Under the pieces are notes generated by a model that did not search any database, was not told the DNA's origin, and saw only the letters and a list, made by a program, of their open reading frames with translations. The translations under genes were made by a program, and so were the position numbers. This document shows, in pieces, positions 36,206-46,000 of a stretch of DNA of 64,000 bases (the stretch's first letter is position 1; every line of letters starts with the position of its first letter). Source of the stretch: Myxococcus sp. RHSTA-1-4 (GTDB taxonomy: Bacteria > Myxococcota > Myxococcia > Myxococcales > Myxococcaceae); assembly GCF_020037125.1 (NCBI RefSeq), contig NZ_JAIQDG010000022.1, forward strand, positions 62,001 to 126,000, written 5' to 3'.

Positions 36206-39200
36206 CTACCTCGCGGAACGTCGGGCCGGTTGCTCGACGGCCCTCGCCCCTGCTCGCCTGCGCGGGCCTGGGGGCTGCGCGAGCGGCGAGCGCAGCGCCT
36301 CCCGCTTCACCCCCGGCGGGATGTCGATGCGAGCCATCATTCCTCCAATGATCTTCTCGTTTCGGGCGTCGAGCTGAAGAACTTCGAGTGGGAAGGACTG
36401 GCCGGGCTTCATGTTCCTGGGGCGGTCGAACCTCACGAAGAGGGTGTGCCGCTCGCCGGGAGCGAGGCGGATGTTGCCGATCTTCACTTCCTTCGAGCTG
36501 GTCGCGTTGAGCATCAGCCGCGCCGCGATGGCCTGGTTCACGTCATCGATGCGCTGCTTCGACCACTCCGCGTTGTAGGGGTGCCGGCTCTGCTGGTTCT
36601 TCTTGATCATCCTGATGTGCTCGGCGCCCCATTCCACCAGGGCATCGAAGTCCTGTCCGAGCCTTGCGCCACTCAGGTTCTTCCGCAGCTCGCCCAGCGT
36701 CCGGATCCTCGGCAGGTAGACCCCGACCTTCCCCTTGTAGCCGTTCAAGCGCAAGACGACTGAAGTGAGCAGCGCGCGGCGGTGGCTGGGATTGTGAATC
36801 CGAACCGCCATCATCAATGGAGCCTCGGGAGGCAGCGTCCCCGAGAACTCCATCACCTTCAGATTCTTGTGCGCCGCCTTGCGTTCACCCCGGCTGAGCA
36901 GGTCGGTCACGGTCTGGGCCGCGGAGAACGGGTCGGCGGCGTGATGGACCAGGGCGAGCACGCAATGGTGGTCGTTCCCCGCGAGATTTGCCGGAGGGGG
37001 AAGCATCTTCGAGTTCAGCTCGAAGGAGGCGATCTTGGGGAATCCGACCCGCACGTCATTCAACGTGGTGACCCCGATGGTCTTCCAGTCCGCTGTATTG
37101 ATCGGGTTGCCCAGCTGGACGTCGGTGGTGAATCCCACGGGCAGCGAGGGAAGTCCCGCCGAGGCATTCGCCAGGAGGCACATCACGCGGACGTTGTTCG
37201 CCGGCGTCACGCCGCGGTTGTGAACCTGGACGTAGACACGCGAGATGATTTCCGCCGAGGCGTGTGTCGCCACCTGTCGCGCGTCGTCGGAGAGGACGTT
37301 GGTGAACTGTTCGAAATCGATGGTGGTGCCCGGAGTGATGGGGAACTGGTAGTTGCCCGCCATGTCCGGTGTATCGATCTTGATATCCGGTCCGCTCCAG
37401 TGACGGACGGTTTCTCCCTGGTCTGTCGGGTCGTTCAGGAAGTTCACCGTGGTGAAGCGGCCCTGGTCGAGCTGCGTATCGCGCACGTAGAGCTCGACAC
37501 CCGCGACGGCTGCAGCGTCCAGCCGGTACTCCCAGACGCCGCGCCCGTAGGTGGACGCGCGTAGCAGCCGCCGCGCGTTGTGCAGGTCCAGGTCGAACAC
37601 GGCGGCATCAGGCAGGCCGGATGAAAACGGCGCCCAGTGGAGTCCTCCATCGGCCGAGCGCCACACGCCAATGTCCGCCCCCACGAACACGGTTCCCGGG
37701 TTGGCCGGGTCGCAAACGATGGCGTTGTGTTGCACGTCCAGCAGGGCCGCCGCGTCTCCGGCGGCCGGCCCGCTGCGAGCCGACCACGAGGTACCATCGA
37801 AGTGCCAGACGTGACGGAAATCGCCATTGCCGCCGAAACAGATGTAGATGGAGTTGCCGGTTCCATCCGCGGGGTCAATGGCGATGCTGGTAATCACACC
37901 GCCGAGGGGCAGCGCCCCGGAGGCGACGTTGTCGATGCGCGTGCGGGTCCAGCTCCCGCCGCTGGAGGTGAATCGGAACACGCGTCCGCTGGTGGTGCCT
38001 GCGTAGAGCTTCGAGAAGGACGCGAACTTCAGCGACCGGACGGGGGCGCCCAGGTCATCGGTGTTGTTGTTGGCCGGAATCGACTGCCAGCCCCCACCAA
38101 ACGCTTCGCTGATCCAGACGCGCCGGGAGCCGAAGGCCACGCGCTCCGCTTCCGCCGCCGTCCCGCTGGGGGGCGTCCCCGCGAGCGGGGCATAGAACAG
38201 GGTCTGGTCTCCCGCGGCGCCCGGGACATTGACCGGCATGTAGTTGTAACGGGTGCCGCCGTCCGTGGCGCGATTGATGCTCTTGCGAACGTACGTCGCG
38301 AGAACCTTGTAGGGGTCGGCCCAGTTGATGACGAACTCGCCGCAATCTCCCCAGACGGAGTGGTACCAGGCTTCTTCACCGGTGAAGCGGGCCCCGCCAT
38401 TGTCCTGCGTTCCCGCGAAGACCACCGCATCCTCGGTGGGGTGATGATCCACCCGATTCATCGTCATGGTCTGCAGGCCACTGTTGCGAGCCTCGAAGAT
38501 GTCTCCAGCACCGGTGGGGTTCGTCGAGTAGTAGACGCCGCCATCGCAGCCCAGCCACAGCTTGTTGGAGTCACCAGGCGCGAAGGCCAGCGCGTGGATG
38601 TCCGCGTGGACCGAGTTGCCAATGAACGTATTCGTCATCGAGAACGTGGTGGACGAACCCGAGCCGCTGCTGCTCACCACGGACCGGTAGACCGCTCCCG
38701 ACCATTCTCCGCTGGACTCCTTCGTCGATCCGCCCAGGTAGAGGCGGTTGATGTTGTTTGGATCGACCGCGATCGCCAGGTCGTAGGTGCCTTGCCCCGG
38801 AATGACGCCGGCCAGACCGAACAGGTCCGCGGGAGCACCGCTGACCTGCTTCCACTGCGTGCCGTGGAGCCGGTAGACACCGAGAATGAGGTTGTCTGAA
38901 GCCTTCGCCACCAGCGCGTAGACGACGCTCGGGTCGTCCGGCCGCACGGCGAGGCCGACACGCCCGACGTCGGCGCTTGGAAATCCGGTCCCCAGCGCGG
39001 CCCACGTGTCGCCATCGTTCGAGGAGAAGACGGGACCGTTGAATGGCGCGGCGAAGAAGGTGGTCGTCGCGCCTGAACGTGCGACGACCACGCTGGAAAT
39101 GGCGTTCGCCGGCCCCGACTTGCGGGCCCAATGAAACCCTCCCATGGGATTGGGCTCCCGGCGGTAGACGCCCAGGAAGGTACCGGCGACGACGCGGTCG

Positions 39201-40108
39201 GGGTTGTTGGGGTCGACAGCGACGGCGTTCATGGACTGCCCGCCGAGCATCGGACTTCCCGGGGCGACCGGCTCCGTCGCCCAGTTCGCGCCACCATCGG
39301 TCGACACCACGGGGCCGACACCGAAGAACATGGCTTCGTTCCCGTCGCCGGTGCCAACGAAGACCCGGTCGGGATTGGTGGGATCGATGGCGATGGACCC
39401 GCAGGCGAGCGAATCGGAGCTGAGGGTCGTGGGATTCAGGTCCCAGGCATCCATGAGCGAGCGCCAGGTCCTGCCTTCGTCGTCGGAGCGCCAGACGCCA
39501 CCGTTGGCGGCCGCGGCGTAGACGCGCATGCCGCCGTTCGCGACCGCGATTCCATTGCAGCGGCCGCTGGTCGAAGGCAGGGTTCCCCCTTGCCCCTTTC
39601 GCAACACCGAGGGCCCGAGCGGAACCCAGTTGTTCGCGGGCGGGCTCACGGGAGGCATGGGCGGTCCGGCGAGCGTGCGCCGCGCCGGGCCTGTCTCCTC
39701 ATCGTCTTCGGGCGGCTCCGGGCCCAGGAGGTCGTCCTCGGCTACTTCGTCAGGGGTACGCGCGGCGAGCTCCTCGTCCGGGCCCCGTACTCCCCGTGCC
39801 CTTTCGAGCGGAACCCGCGGCTGGCGCTCGAGCTGCTCCATCTGCCGTTTGCGGTACGCGCTGATGGCGCTCTTGCGGAAGTTGGGCTCTGGAGGAGCCA
39901 CCGCCTCGAGACCCTCGCGGCCACGGACACCGGGGGCGGGCGCCATGGTGTCGTCGGCACTCTTGGGCCCCAGTGGGGTGGTTCTCTCCTCGATGAACGC
40001 GCGCCGCCGGGCGAAGGGACCTCCTTCCGGTTCGGCTGGGTGCTTCGGCTCCTGCTTGGGCTTCGCCGGACGTCTGGACTTGGGAGGGGAGGGCTTCTTC
40101 TTCGCCAT
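36206..40108 (-). CDS. Large beta-propeller (sialidase/BNR-like Asp-box) protein
   Basis: About 1300 residues. The first 150 are disordered: basic and Pro-rich (KKKPSPPKSRRPAKPKQ), then acidic (GPEPPEDDEETGP). From about 160 to 860 it is a beta-propeller with at least four Asp boxes (SDDEGRTW, STDGGANW, SSNDGDTW, SADGGLHW) and DPxNPxRVxxG repeats, as in Ycf48/sortilin/BNR proteins. The C-terminal 430 residues contain beta-sandwich-like and helical regions. There is no signal peptide or membrane segment, unusual for this family. ATG at 40108 has GAGG about 6 bases upstream and gives an MAKKK start; ATG at 40129 is the alternative. Its role is unknown, perhaps protein or glycan binding. Confidence 0.8.
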   Translation of the reverse strand: MAKKKPSPPKSRRPAKPKQEPKHPAEPEGGPFARRRAFIEERTTPLGPKSADDTMAPAPGVRGREGLEAVAPPEPNFRKSAISAYRKRQMEQLERQPRVPLERARGVRGPDEELAARTPDEVAEDDLLGPEPPEDDEETGPARRTLAGPPMPPVSPPANNWVPLGPSVLRKGQGGTLPSTSGRCNGIAVANGGMRVYAAAANGGVWRSDDEGRTWRSLMDAWDLNPTTLSSDSLACGSIAIDPTNPDRVFVGTGDGNEAMFFGVGPVVSTDGGANWATEPVAPGSPMLGGQSMNAVAVDPNNPDRVVAGTFLGVYRREPNPMGGFHWARKSGPANAISSVVVARSGATTTFFAAPFNGPVFSSNDGDTWAALGTGFPSADVGRVGLAVRPDDPSVVYALVAKASDNLILGVYRLHGTQWKQVSGAPADLFGLAGVIPGQGTYDLAIAVDPNNINRLYLGGSTKESSGEWSGAVYRSVVSSSGSGSSTTFSMTNTFIGNSVHADIHALAFAPGDSNKLWLGCDGGVYYSTNPTGAGDIFEARNSGLQTMTMNRVDHHPTEDAVVFAGTQDNGGARFTGEEAWYHSVWGDCGEFVINWADPYKVLATYVRKSINRATDGGTRYNYMPVNVPGAAGDQTLFYAPLAGTPPSGTAAEAERVAFGSRRVWISEAFGGGWQSIPANNNTDDLGAPVRSLKFASFSKLYAGTTSGRVFRFTSSGGSWTRTRIDNVASGALPLGGVITSIAIDPADGTGNSIYICFGGNGDFRHVWHFDGTSWSARSGPAAGDAAALLDVQHNAIVCDPANPGTVFVGADIGVWRSADGGLHWAPFSSGLPDAAVFDLDLHNARRLLRASTYGRGVWEYRLDAAAVAGVELYVRDTQLDQGRFTTVNFLNDPTDQGETVRHWSGPDIKIDTPDMAGNYQFPITPGTTIDFEQFTNVLSDDARQVATHASAEIISRVYVQVHNRGVTPANNVRVMCLLANASAGLPSLPVGFTTDVQLGNPINTADWKTIGVTTLNDVRVGFPKIASFELNSKMLPPPANLAGNDHHCVLALVHHAADPFSAAQTVTDLLSRGERKAAHKNLKVMEFSGTLPPEAPLMMAVRIHNPSHRRALLTSVVLRLNGYKGKVGVYLPRIRTLGELRKNLSGARLGQDFDALVEWGAEHIRMIKKNQQSRHPYNAEWSKQRIDDVNQAIAARLMLNATSSKEVKIGNIRLAPGERHTLFVRFDRPRNMKPGQSFPLEVLQLDARNEKIIGGMMARIDIPPGVKREALRSPLAQPPGPRRRAGARAVEQPARRSAR

Positions 40109-40163
40109 GAGAGTCCTCGGCTGAGTCATTGCCTCTACTGCCCTGATTCGCCGTTACGAACCG

Positions 40164-40310
40164 TCAGCGCTTGTCGCGTCTGCCGGTCTGATTACGCCTG
40201 AGCGTGATCAACAGGAGACTTCCTGCGACGGGAATGGCGAACAGCAGGAATTCCAACATGCCGTTCCCACCATCGGGTGCGACCCCGAAGATGCGCTCAA
40301 TGAAATCCAT
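40164..40310 (-). CDS. Small single-pass membrane protein, 48 residues
   Basis: A short ORF with a strong Shine-Dalgarno sequence (AGGGAGGG, 6 bases before the ATG). The peptide has an N-terminal amphipathic part (MDFIERIFGVAPDGGNG), one transmembrane helix (MLEFLLFAIPVAGSLLLITL, residues 18-37) and a strongly basic tail (RRNQTGRRDKR). The Pro inside the helix and the basic tail resemble sorting-type C-termini, but no known signature (PEP-CTERM, MYXO-CTERM) is present. It ends 34 bases before the first possible start of the beta-propeller gene on the same strand, so the two may be co-transcribed. Confidence 0.6.
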   Translation of the reverse strand: MDFIERIFGVAPDGGNGMLEFLLFAIPVAGSLLLITLRRNQTGRRDKR

Positions 40311-40674
40311 GCAATCCCTCCCTGCGCTGCGACTGGGGCGGCAGTGTCCGGCTTTCGGATTGGCTGCCGCAACCCGTTCCATTCTCACAGTCCTCAAACA
40401 AACGAACGTCTCCGACTCCTGAATGAGGCGCTCGGCCGTGGAATTGGAGTTGTTACATGGGGTGCCCGTCACATGGGGTGATTGGGGCCGCGGAGGAGAG
40501 GTGTCATGGAGACGACAGGCCGCCCTCCACTGCTTCCCGGTCAGGCAGAGGCTCCTGCGCGTGGCCCCCTTGCCGGCGATGCTGCCGGGCTCCTTTCCGT
40601 CACCGCGATTGAACGGTCCAAGCTCGCGTGCCGCTTCCTCCGGCAGGTGCCGGTTCCCACCCTTTGAAGAGGCC
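40311..40674. other. Divergent intergenic region upstream of metal-efflux operon
   Basis: Between the - strand small-peptide gene and the + strand efflux operon. The efflux frame is open upstream to 40423 but lacks a signal peptide there. The stretch is comparatively AT-rich at 40360-40460 and holds a pair of 10-base direct repeats. I see no clear promoter hexamers or other gene. Confidence 0.55.
40455..40480. repeat. Tandem direct repeat ACATGGGGTG x2
   Basis: ACATGGGGTG occurs at 40455-40464 and 40471-40480, 16 bases apart start to start, about 195 bases upstream of the efflux operon start. It could be a regulator-binding site, but a chance repeat in G-rich DNA is possible. Confidence 0.35.
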
Positions 40675-41913
40675 ATGCTTCCGTTCCTGCTCATCTCGCT
40701 GGTTGCCGCCACCCCGGATGCGCCTCCGCCCCTGGAGCTGGAGGCGCTGCTGGCCGAGGTCTCCACGCGTGCGCCGCAAATCCAGGCCCAGCAGGCCGCG
40801 GCCGAGGTGGCGCGCTCCCGCATCGGCGTGGAGGGCGCCTGGGAAGACCCCACGGTGGAGCTGATGGCCGAGAGCATCCCCCTGCGCGGCGGCGAGGACG
40901 CACCGATGCCGATGCTCACGTGGCGCTTCACCCAGCCGCTCAACGTCTTCGGCCGAAGGGGGCTGGCGAAGGAGGCGGCGCGGGCCCAGCTCCAGGCCGA
41001 GCAGGCCCGGACACGCCGGGTGGGCTGGGATGTCCGCACCCAGGCAGTAGCGGTCTTCCTTGAACTGTGGATGAACCAGGAGATGCGCGCCCTGCTGGAC
41101 CGGCAGATCGCCACCCTGGAGCGGATGAAGGACGCCGCCAAGGCCCGCTACGTCGCCGGGATGATGATGGGGCACCACGACTTCCTGCGGGCCCAGGCGG
41201 AGCTCGCGGCGATGGAAGCCGAGAAGGCCTCCCTGGATAGCGAGCGGGAGGCCATGGCCGCCATGCTCAACGCGCTGCGCGGACGCCCCCTCGGTGAGCC
41301 CGTGGGGGAGATCGTCCTGCCGGGGCGCGGGCCACTGCCGGATGTGGAGGCGCTGCTCGCGCGCGCTGAGGAGCGTCCGGAGCTGGAGGCGATGCGGTGG
41401 ATGCGCGCGGAGATGGAGACCCGCCGCACGCTCGCTCAGCGGATGTACCTGCCCATGCCGATGGTGTCCGGCTTCTACGAGCAGCGCACGGGCGGGATGC
41501 CGGACTCGGTGGGCGGCATCGTGGGCCTCACCGTTCCGCTGTGGTGGTTCGACCGGCAGCGCAACGAGGTGCGCATGGCCGAGGCCATGGTGCAGCGCGC
41601 GCAGCGGGACCTGGAAGCCATGGAGGTGATGACGCGAACGGACCTGCGCATGGCGTGGAGCCGGGCACGCGCGGCGGACCTGACCCTCCAGGCCCTGGAG
41701 GACACGGCGCTGCCGCGCATGCGCGAGACGGTGGCCGCGAGCGAGTCCGCCTATGTCAGCGGCTCGGCGGACTTCCTGTCGCTGCTGGAGGCCACCATGG
41801 CCCGCCTGCGGCTCGAAGCCGACCGTTTGCAGGCGGTGGTCCGGCGGGAAGTCGCCCGCTACGAACTGGAGCGGCTGCTGGGGGCGTCCATCGCCCCGGA
41901 GGAGAAGCCATGA
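40675..41913 (+). CDS. TolC-family outer-membrane channel of heavy-metal efflux (CusC-like)
   Basis: A 412-residue outer-membrane factor. A short hydrophobic signal (MLPFLLISLVAATPDAPPP) has no lipobox Cys, unlike the NodT protein earlier. The core has two TolC repeats with LELEALLAEVSTRAPQIQAQ near the N-terminus and long helices rich in Ala, Glu, Arg and Met. The ATG at 40675 has AGAGG only 2 bases upstream, so a nearby alternative start cannot be excluded. The stop overlaps the adaptor ATG by 4 bases. With the next two genes it forms a complete tripartite pump. Confidence 0.85.
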   Translation: MLPFLLISLVAATPDAPPPLELEALLAEVSTRAPQIQAQQAAAEVARSRIGVEGAWEDPTVELMAESIPLRGGEDAPMPMLTWRFTQPLNVFGRRGLAKEAARAQLQAEQARTRRVGWDVRTQAVAVFLELWMNQEMRALLDRQIATLERMKDAAKARYVAGMMMGHHDFLRAQAELAAMEAEKASLDSEREAMAAMLNALRGRPLGEPVGEIVLPGRGPLPDVEALLARAEERPELEAMRWMRAEMETRRTLAQRMYLPMPMVSGFYEQRTGGMPDSVGGIVGLTVPLWWFDRQRNEVRMAEAMVQRAQRDLEAMEVMTRTDLRMAWSRARAADLTLQALEDTALPRMRETVAASESAYVSGSADFLSLLEATMARLRLEADRLQAVVRREVARYELERLLGASIAPEEKP

Positions 41914-43055
41914 AGGCGCGTGCGATGGCGCTCCTCCTCTTCTTGCTGGGGAGCACCGCGATGGCCCAGGGTGGCCATGCCGGGCATGGCGCGCCAGCGC
42001 AGCCTCCGCCCTCGGCGGGACATGAGGGCCACGGTCAGCCACCGGGCGGCACCCGCGGGCGCGAGGCTCCCGGGGGGATGCCGGAAGGCTACGCGGAGGT
42101 GCGGGTGGCGCCAGAGCGCCAGCAACTCATCGGGCTCAAGGTGGCGAAGGCCGAGCGTGGGCGGCTGACAGGGACGGTGCGCGCCTCCGCCATCGTGCAG
42201 CCGGACGAGACTCGCGAGGCCCACGTGCACTCCAAGCTGATGGGCTGGGTGCAGGAGCTGTTCGTCAACGCGGTGGGGCAGCCGGTGAAGAAGGGCCAGC
42301 CGCTGTACTCGCTGTATTCGCAGGAGCTGTTCGCCGCCCAGCAGGAGTACCTGCGCGCGAAGGCCAGCAACGCCGAGCTCGCGGCCGCCGCGCGGGCCCG
42401 GCTGCGACTGTGGGATGTCCCAGCCGACCAGGTGACGCGGATCGAGCGGAATGGACCGCAGAAGGCCGTCATCTTCCGCTCGCCCATCGACGGCACCGTC
42501 ATCGACAAGCAGGTGCTGGCCGGGCACTACGTCGAGCCGGAGATGCTCCTCTACCGTATCGCGGACCTCTCCCGCGTCTGGGTGCTGGCGGACGTGTACG
42601 AGTTCGAGGTGAACCGGCTGGACCGCAACGGGCTCGCACGCGTCGAGGTGCAGGGCGTGGCCGAGCCGGTGCAGGCCCGGGTGGACTACGTCTACCCCAC
42701 GGTGGACCCGGTGAGCCGCACCGTGAAGGTGCGCCTCGTGGTGCCCAATCCCCAGGGAACCCTGCGCCCCGGGAGCTTCGCCACCGTGGAGCTGCCCGCC
42801 CAGGCCACCGACGCACTGTGGGTCCCCGAGGAAGCGGTGGTGGACACCGGCACGCGGCAGGTCGTCTATGTGGCGCTCGGTGAGGGCCGCTTCCGGCCCA
42901 CCCTGGTGAAGGTGGGCCGGCGCGCCGGCGACCGCGTGGAGCTCCGCGAAGGACTCGCCGAGGGGGCGGCGGTGGTGGTCAGTGCCCAGTTCCTCATCGA
43001 CAGCGAGAGCCGGCTGCGCGGCACGTCCCAGCCCTCGGGGCACGGGGGCCACTGA
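41910..43055 (+). CDS. RND efflux periplasmic adaptor (CusB-like), His-rich
   Basis: A 381-residue adaptor with signal peptide (ALLLFLLGSTAMA). The mature N-terminus is rich in His and Gly (GGHAGHGAPAQPPPSAGHEG, about residues 21-40), and the C-terminus ends in GHGGH. Both are plausible metal-binding tails. The CusB-type core is clear: lipoyl half LMGWVQELFVNAVGQPVKKG, helical hairpin SQELFAAQQEYLRAKASN, RSPIDGTVIDKQVLAGHYVE and the barrel domain VWVLADVYEFEVNRL. It overlaps its neighbours (ATGA; TGATG), so all three pump genes are translationally coupled. The substrate is probably Cu(I)/Ag(I) or a divalent cation. Confidence 0.9.
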   Translation: MKARAMALLLFLLGSTAMAQGGHAGHGAPAQPPPSAGHEGHGQPPGGTRGREAPGGMPEGYAEVRVAPERQQLIGLKVAKAERGRLTGTVRASAIVQPDETREAHVHSKLMGWVQELFVNAVGQPVKKGQPLYSLYSQELFAAQQEYLRAKASNAELAAAARARLRLWDVPADQVTRIERNGPQKAVIFRSPIDGTVIDKQVLAGHYVEPEMLLYRIADLSRVWVLADVYEFEVNRLDRNGLARVEVQGVAEPVQARVDYVYPTVDPVSRTVKVRLVVPNPQGTLRPGSFATVELPAQATDALWVPEEAVVDTGTRQVVYVALGEGRFRPTLVKVGRRAGDRVELREGLAEGAAVVVSAQFLIDSESRLRGTSQPSGHGGH

Positions 43056-46000
43056 TGTTCGAGAGGTTCGTCGAGTGGTGCGCACGCAAGCGCGGGCTGA
43101 TGGTGGCGTTGGCCCTGCTGCTGGCCATCCTGGGCGGGCTGGCGCTCAGGGCGAGCCCGCTGGATGCGATTCCCGACCTGACCGACCCGCAGGTCATCGT
43201 CTTCACCGAGTGGATGGGGCGCTCGCCCCAGTTGGTGGAGGACCAGGTGACGTACCCGCTGGTGACGAGCTTCGTCTCGGCGCCGCGGGTAAAGGCGGTG
43301 CGCGGCTTCTCCATGTTCGGGATGAGCTTCGTGTACGTCATCTTCGAGGACGGCACCGACCCGTACTGGGCCCGCAGCCGCGTCCTGGAGTACCTGGCCA
43401 AGGTGTCCGGCCAGCTTCCCACCGGCGTGACGCCCACGCTGGGCCCCGATGCCACCGGCAGCGGCTGGGTCTTCATGTACACGCTGGAGGACCGCAGCGG
43501 GAAGCATGACCTGCAAGAGCTGCGCGCCTTCCAGGACTTCAACCTGCGCTATGCACTGGCCCAGGTGCCGGGCGTGGCCGAGGTGGCGTCGGTCGGGGGC
43601 TATGAGAAGCAATACCAGGTGGTGGTGGACCCGGTGCGCCTGGCCGCCTATGGCGTCAGCCTTCCGGAGGTGACACAGGCGGTCCAGGCGAGCAACCGCG
43701 ACGTGGGCGGGCGCGTCATCGAGTGGGGCGGCCGTGAGTACGTCTTCCGGGGCCTCGGCTACGTGACGTCGAAGGAGGACCTCGAGCAGGTGGTGGTGAA
43801 GGAGAGTCCGTCGGGGACGCCCGTCCGCATCCAGGAGCTGGGCAGGGTGGAGATTGGCGCCGACATCCGGCGGGGCCTCCTGGAATGGAACGGGGAAGGG
43901 GAGGCGGTGGGCGGCATCGTGGTGATGCGCACCGGGCAGAACGCGCTGGACGTCATCGACGGCGTGAAGGCCCGGCTGAAGGAACTGGAGCCCTCCCTGC
44001 CCGAGGGCGTCAAGATTCGCATCGGCTATGACCGCTCGGAGCTCATCCGCGAGGCCGTGGCCACCCTGCGCCAGGCGCTCACCCAGGAGATGGTGGTGGT
44101 GCTCCTGTTCATCGCGCTGTTCCTGATGCACTTCCGCAGCGCGCTGGTGGCCATCATCACGCTGCCGGTGGCGGTGCTCACGTCCTTCATCGCCACGTAT
44201 CTGACGGGCGTGACGCTCAACATCATGTCGCTGGGCGGCATCATCATCGCCATCGGAGACATGGTGGACGCCACGGTGGTGATGGTGGAGAACGCGCACC
44301 GCAAGCTGGAGGAGGAGGGCCATCGCCGGCCGCGGGAGGACATCATCATCGACGCGGCGAAGGAGCTGGCGCGGCCCGTCTTCAGCTCGCTGCTGGTCAT
44401 CGCGGTGAGCTTCCTGCCCGTCTTCGCCTTGCAGGCCCAGGAGGGCCGGCTGTTCCACCCGCTCGCGTACACGAAGACGTTCGCCATGACGGCGGCGGCG
44501 GTGCTGAGCGTCACCCTGGGCCCGGCGCTCATGGTGTTGTTCATCCGGGGCCGCATCCGCCCGGAGGCGTCCAATCCCATCAACCGTGCCGCCATCGCCG
44601 CCTATCGGCCGGTGCTCGGCTACGTGTTGAAGCACCGGGGGGCGGTGCTGGGCATCGCGGCGCTCGTGGTGCTGGCCACCGCGTGGCCCTTCTTCCGGCT
44701 CGGCTCGGAGTTCATGCCGCCACTGGACGAGGGCTCCTTCCTCTTCATGCCCGTGACGCTGCCCAACATCTCCATCGAGGAGTCCAAGCAGGTCCTCCAG
44801 CTCCAGGACCGCATCATCAAGTCCTTTCCGGAGGTGGAGACGGTGCTGGGCAAGGCCGGCCGCGCGGAGACGGCGACAGACCCGGCGCCGCTCTCCATGT
44901 TCGAGACGGTCATCGTCCTCAAGCCGCGCTCGCAGTGGCGCGAGGGGATGACGCGCGAGAAGCTGGAGGCCGAGCTGATGAAGGCGCTGGAGCTGCCCGG
45001 CCTCCAGAACGCGCTCACCATGCCGATACGCGCCCGGGTGGACATGCTCACCACCGGCATCCGCACTCCGGTGGGCGTGAAGATCTTCGGCGACGACCTG
45101 GCGCGCAACGAGGAGGTGGGCCGGGAAATCGAGGCCCGGTTGCGCGATGTGCCGGGAACGCGCAGCGTCTTCGCCGACCGCGAAACGCTGGGCGCGTACA
45201 TCGACTTCATCCCCGACCGCAGGGCCCTGGCCCGCTACGGGCTCCAGGTGATGGACGTCATGAACCAGGTGGAGACGGCCATTGGCGGCATGGTGGTGGA
45301 CCAGACCATCGAGGGGCGCCAGCGCTTCACCGTCAACGTGCGCTATCCCCGGGAGCTGCGCACCGACCTCGCGGCCCTGGAGCGCGTGCTGGTGCCGGTC
45401 CGGGCGGGTGCGGGGCAGGGGCAGGGCGGAGGCATGGCGGGGATGGGCGGTCCCCCGGTTGGGAGCGCGGCGGGGCAGACGGCCACCCAGGTGCCACTCG
45501 CGCAGCTCGGGCGCTTCGAGGTGCGCAGCGGCCCGCCGATGATCAAGGACGAGAACGCGTCACTGGTGAGCTACGTGTACGTGGACACGAGCGACCCGGA
45601 CCTCGGCGGATACGTGGAGCGGGCCAGGGCGGCGGTGGCCGACCTGAAGCTGCCGGCCGGCTACCGGCTCCAGTGGACGGGCCAGTACGAGTTCCTCGAA
45701 CGCATCCGCGCGCGGATGGCGTACCTCATCCCGCTGACGCTGCTGCTGGTGGTGGGCCTGCTGTACTTCGAGTTCGGCCGGCTGTCCCTCACGCTGCTGG
45801 TGATGCTGTCGGTGCCCTTCGCCATGGTGGGGAGCCTCTGGCTGCTGTACGCGCTGGGCTTCAACACCAGCGTGGCGGTGTGGGTGGGGATGATTGCCCT
45901 CATCGGCATCGCGGCGGAGACGGCCTCCGTCATGGTCATCTACCTGGAGGAGGCCTGGCGGCGCTGGACGCGGGAGGGGCGCATCCACGGCCCCGCGGAC

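Noticed and set aside
40423-40674. N-terminal extension of the CusC-like gene to 40423
   Set aside because: The extra 84 residues carry no signal peptide and no family similarity, whereas the ATG at 40675 begins a plausible secretion signal.
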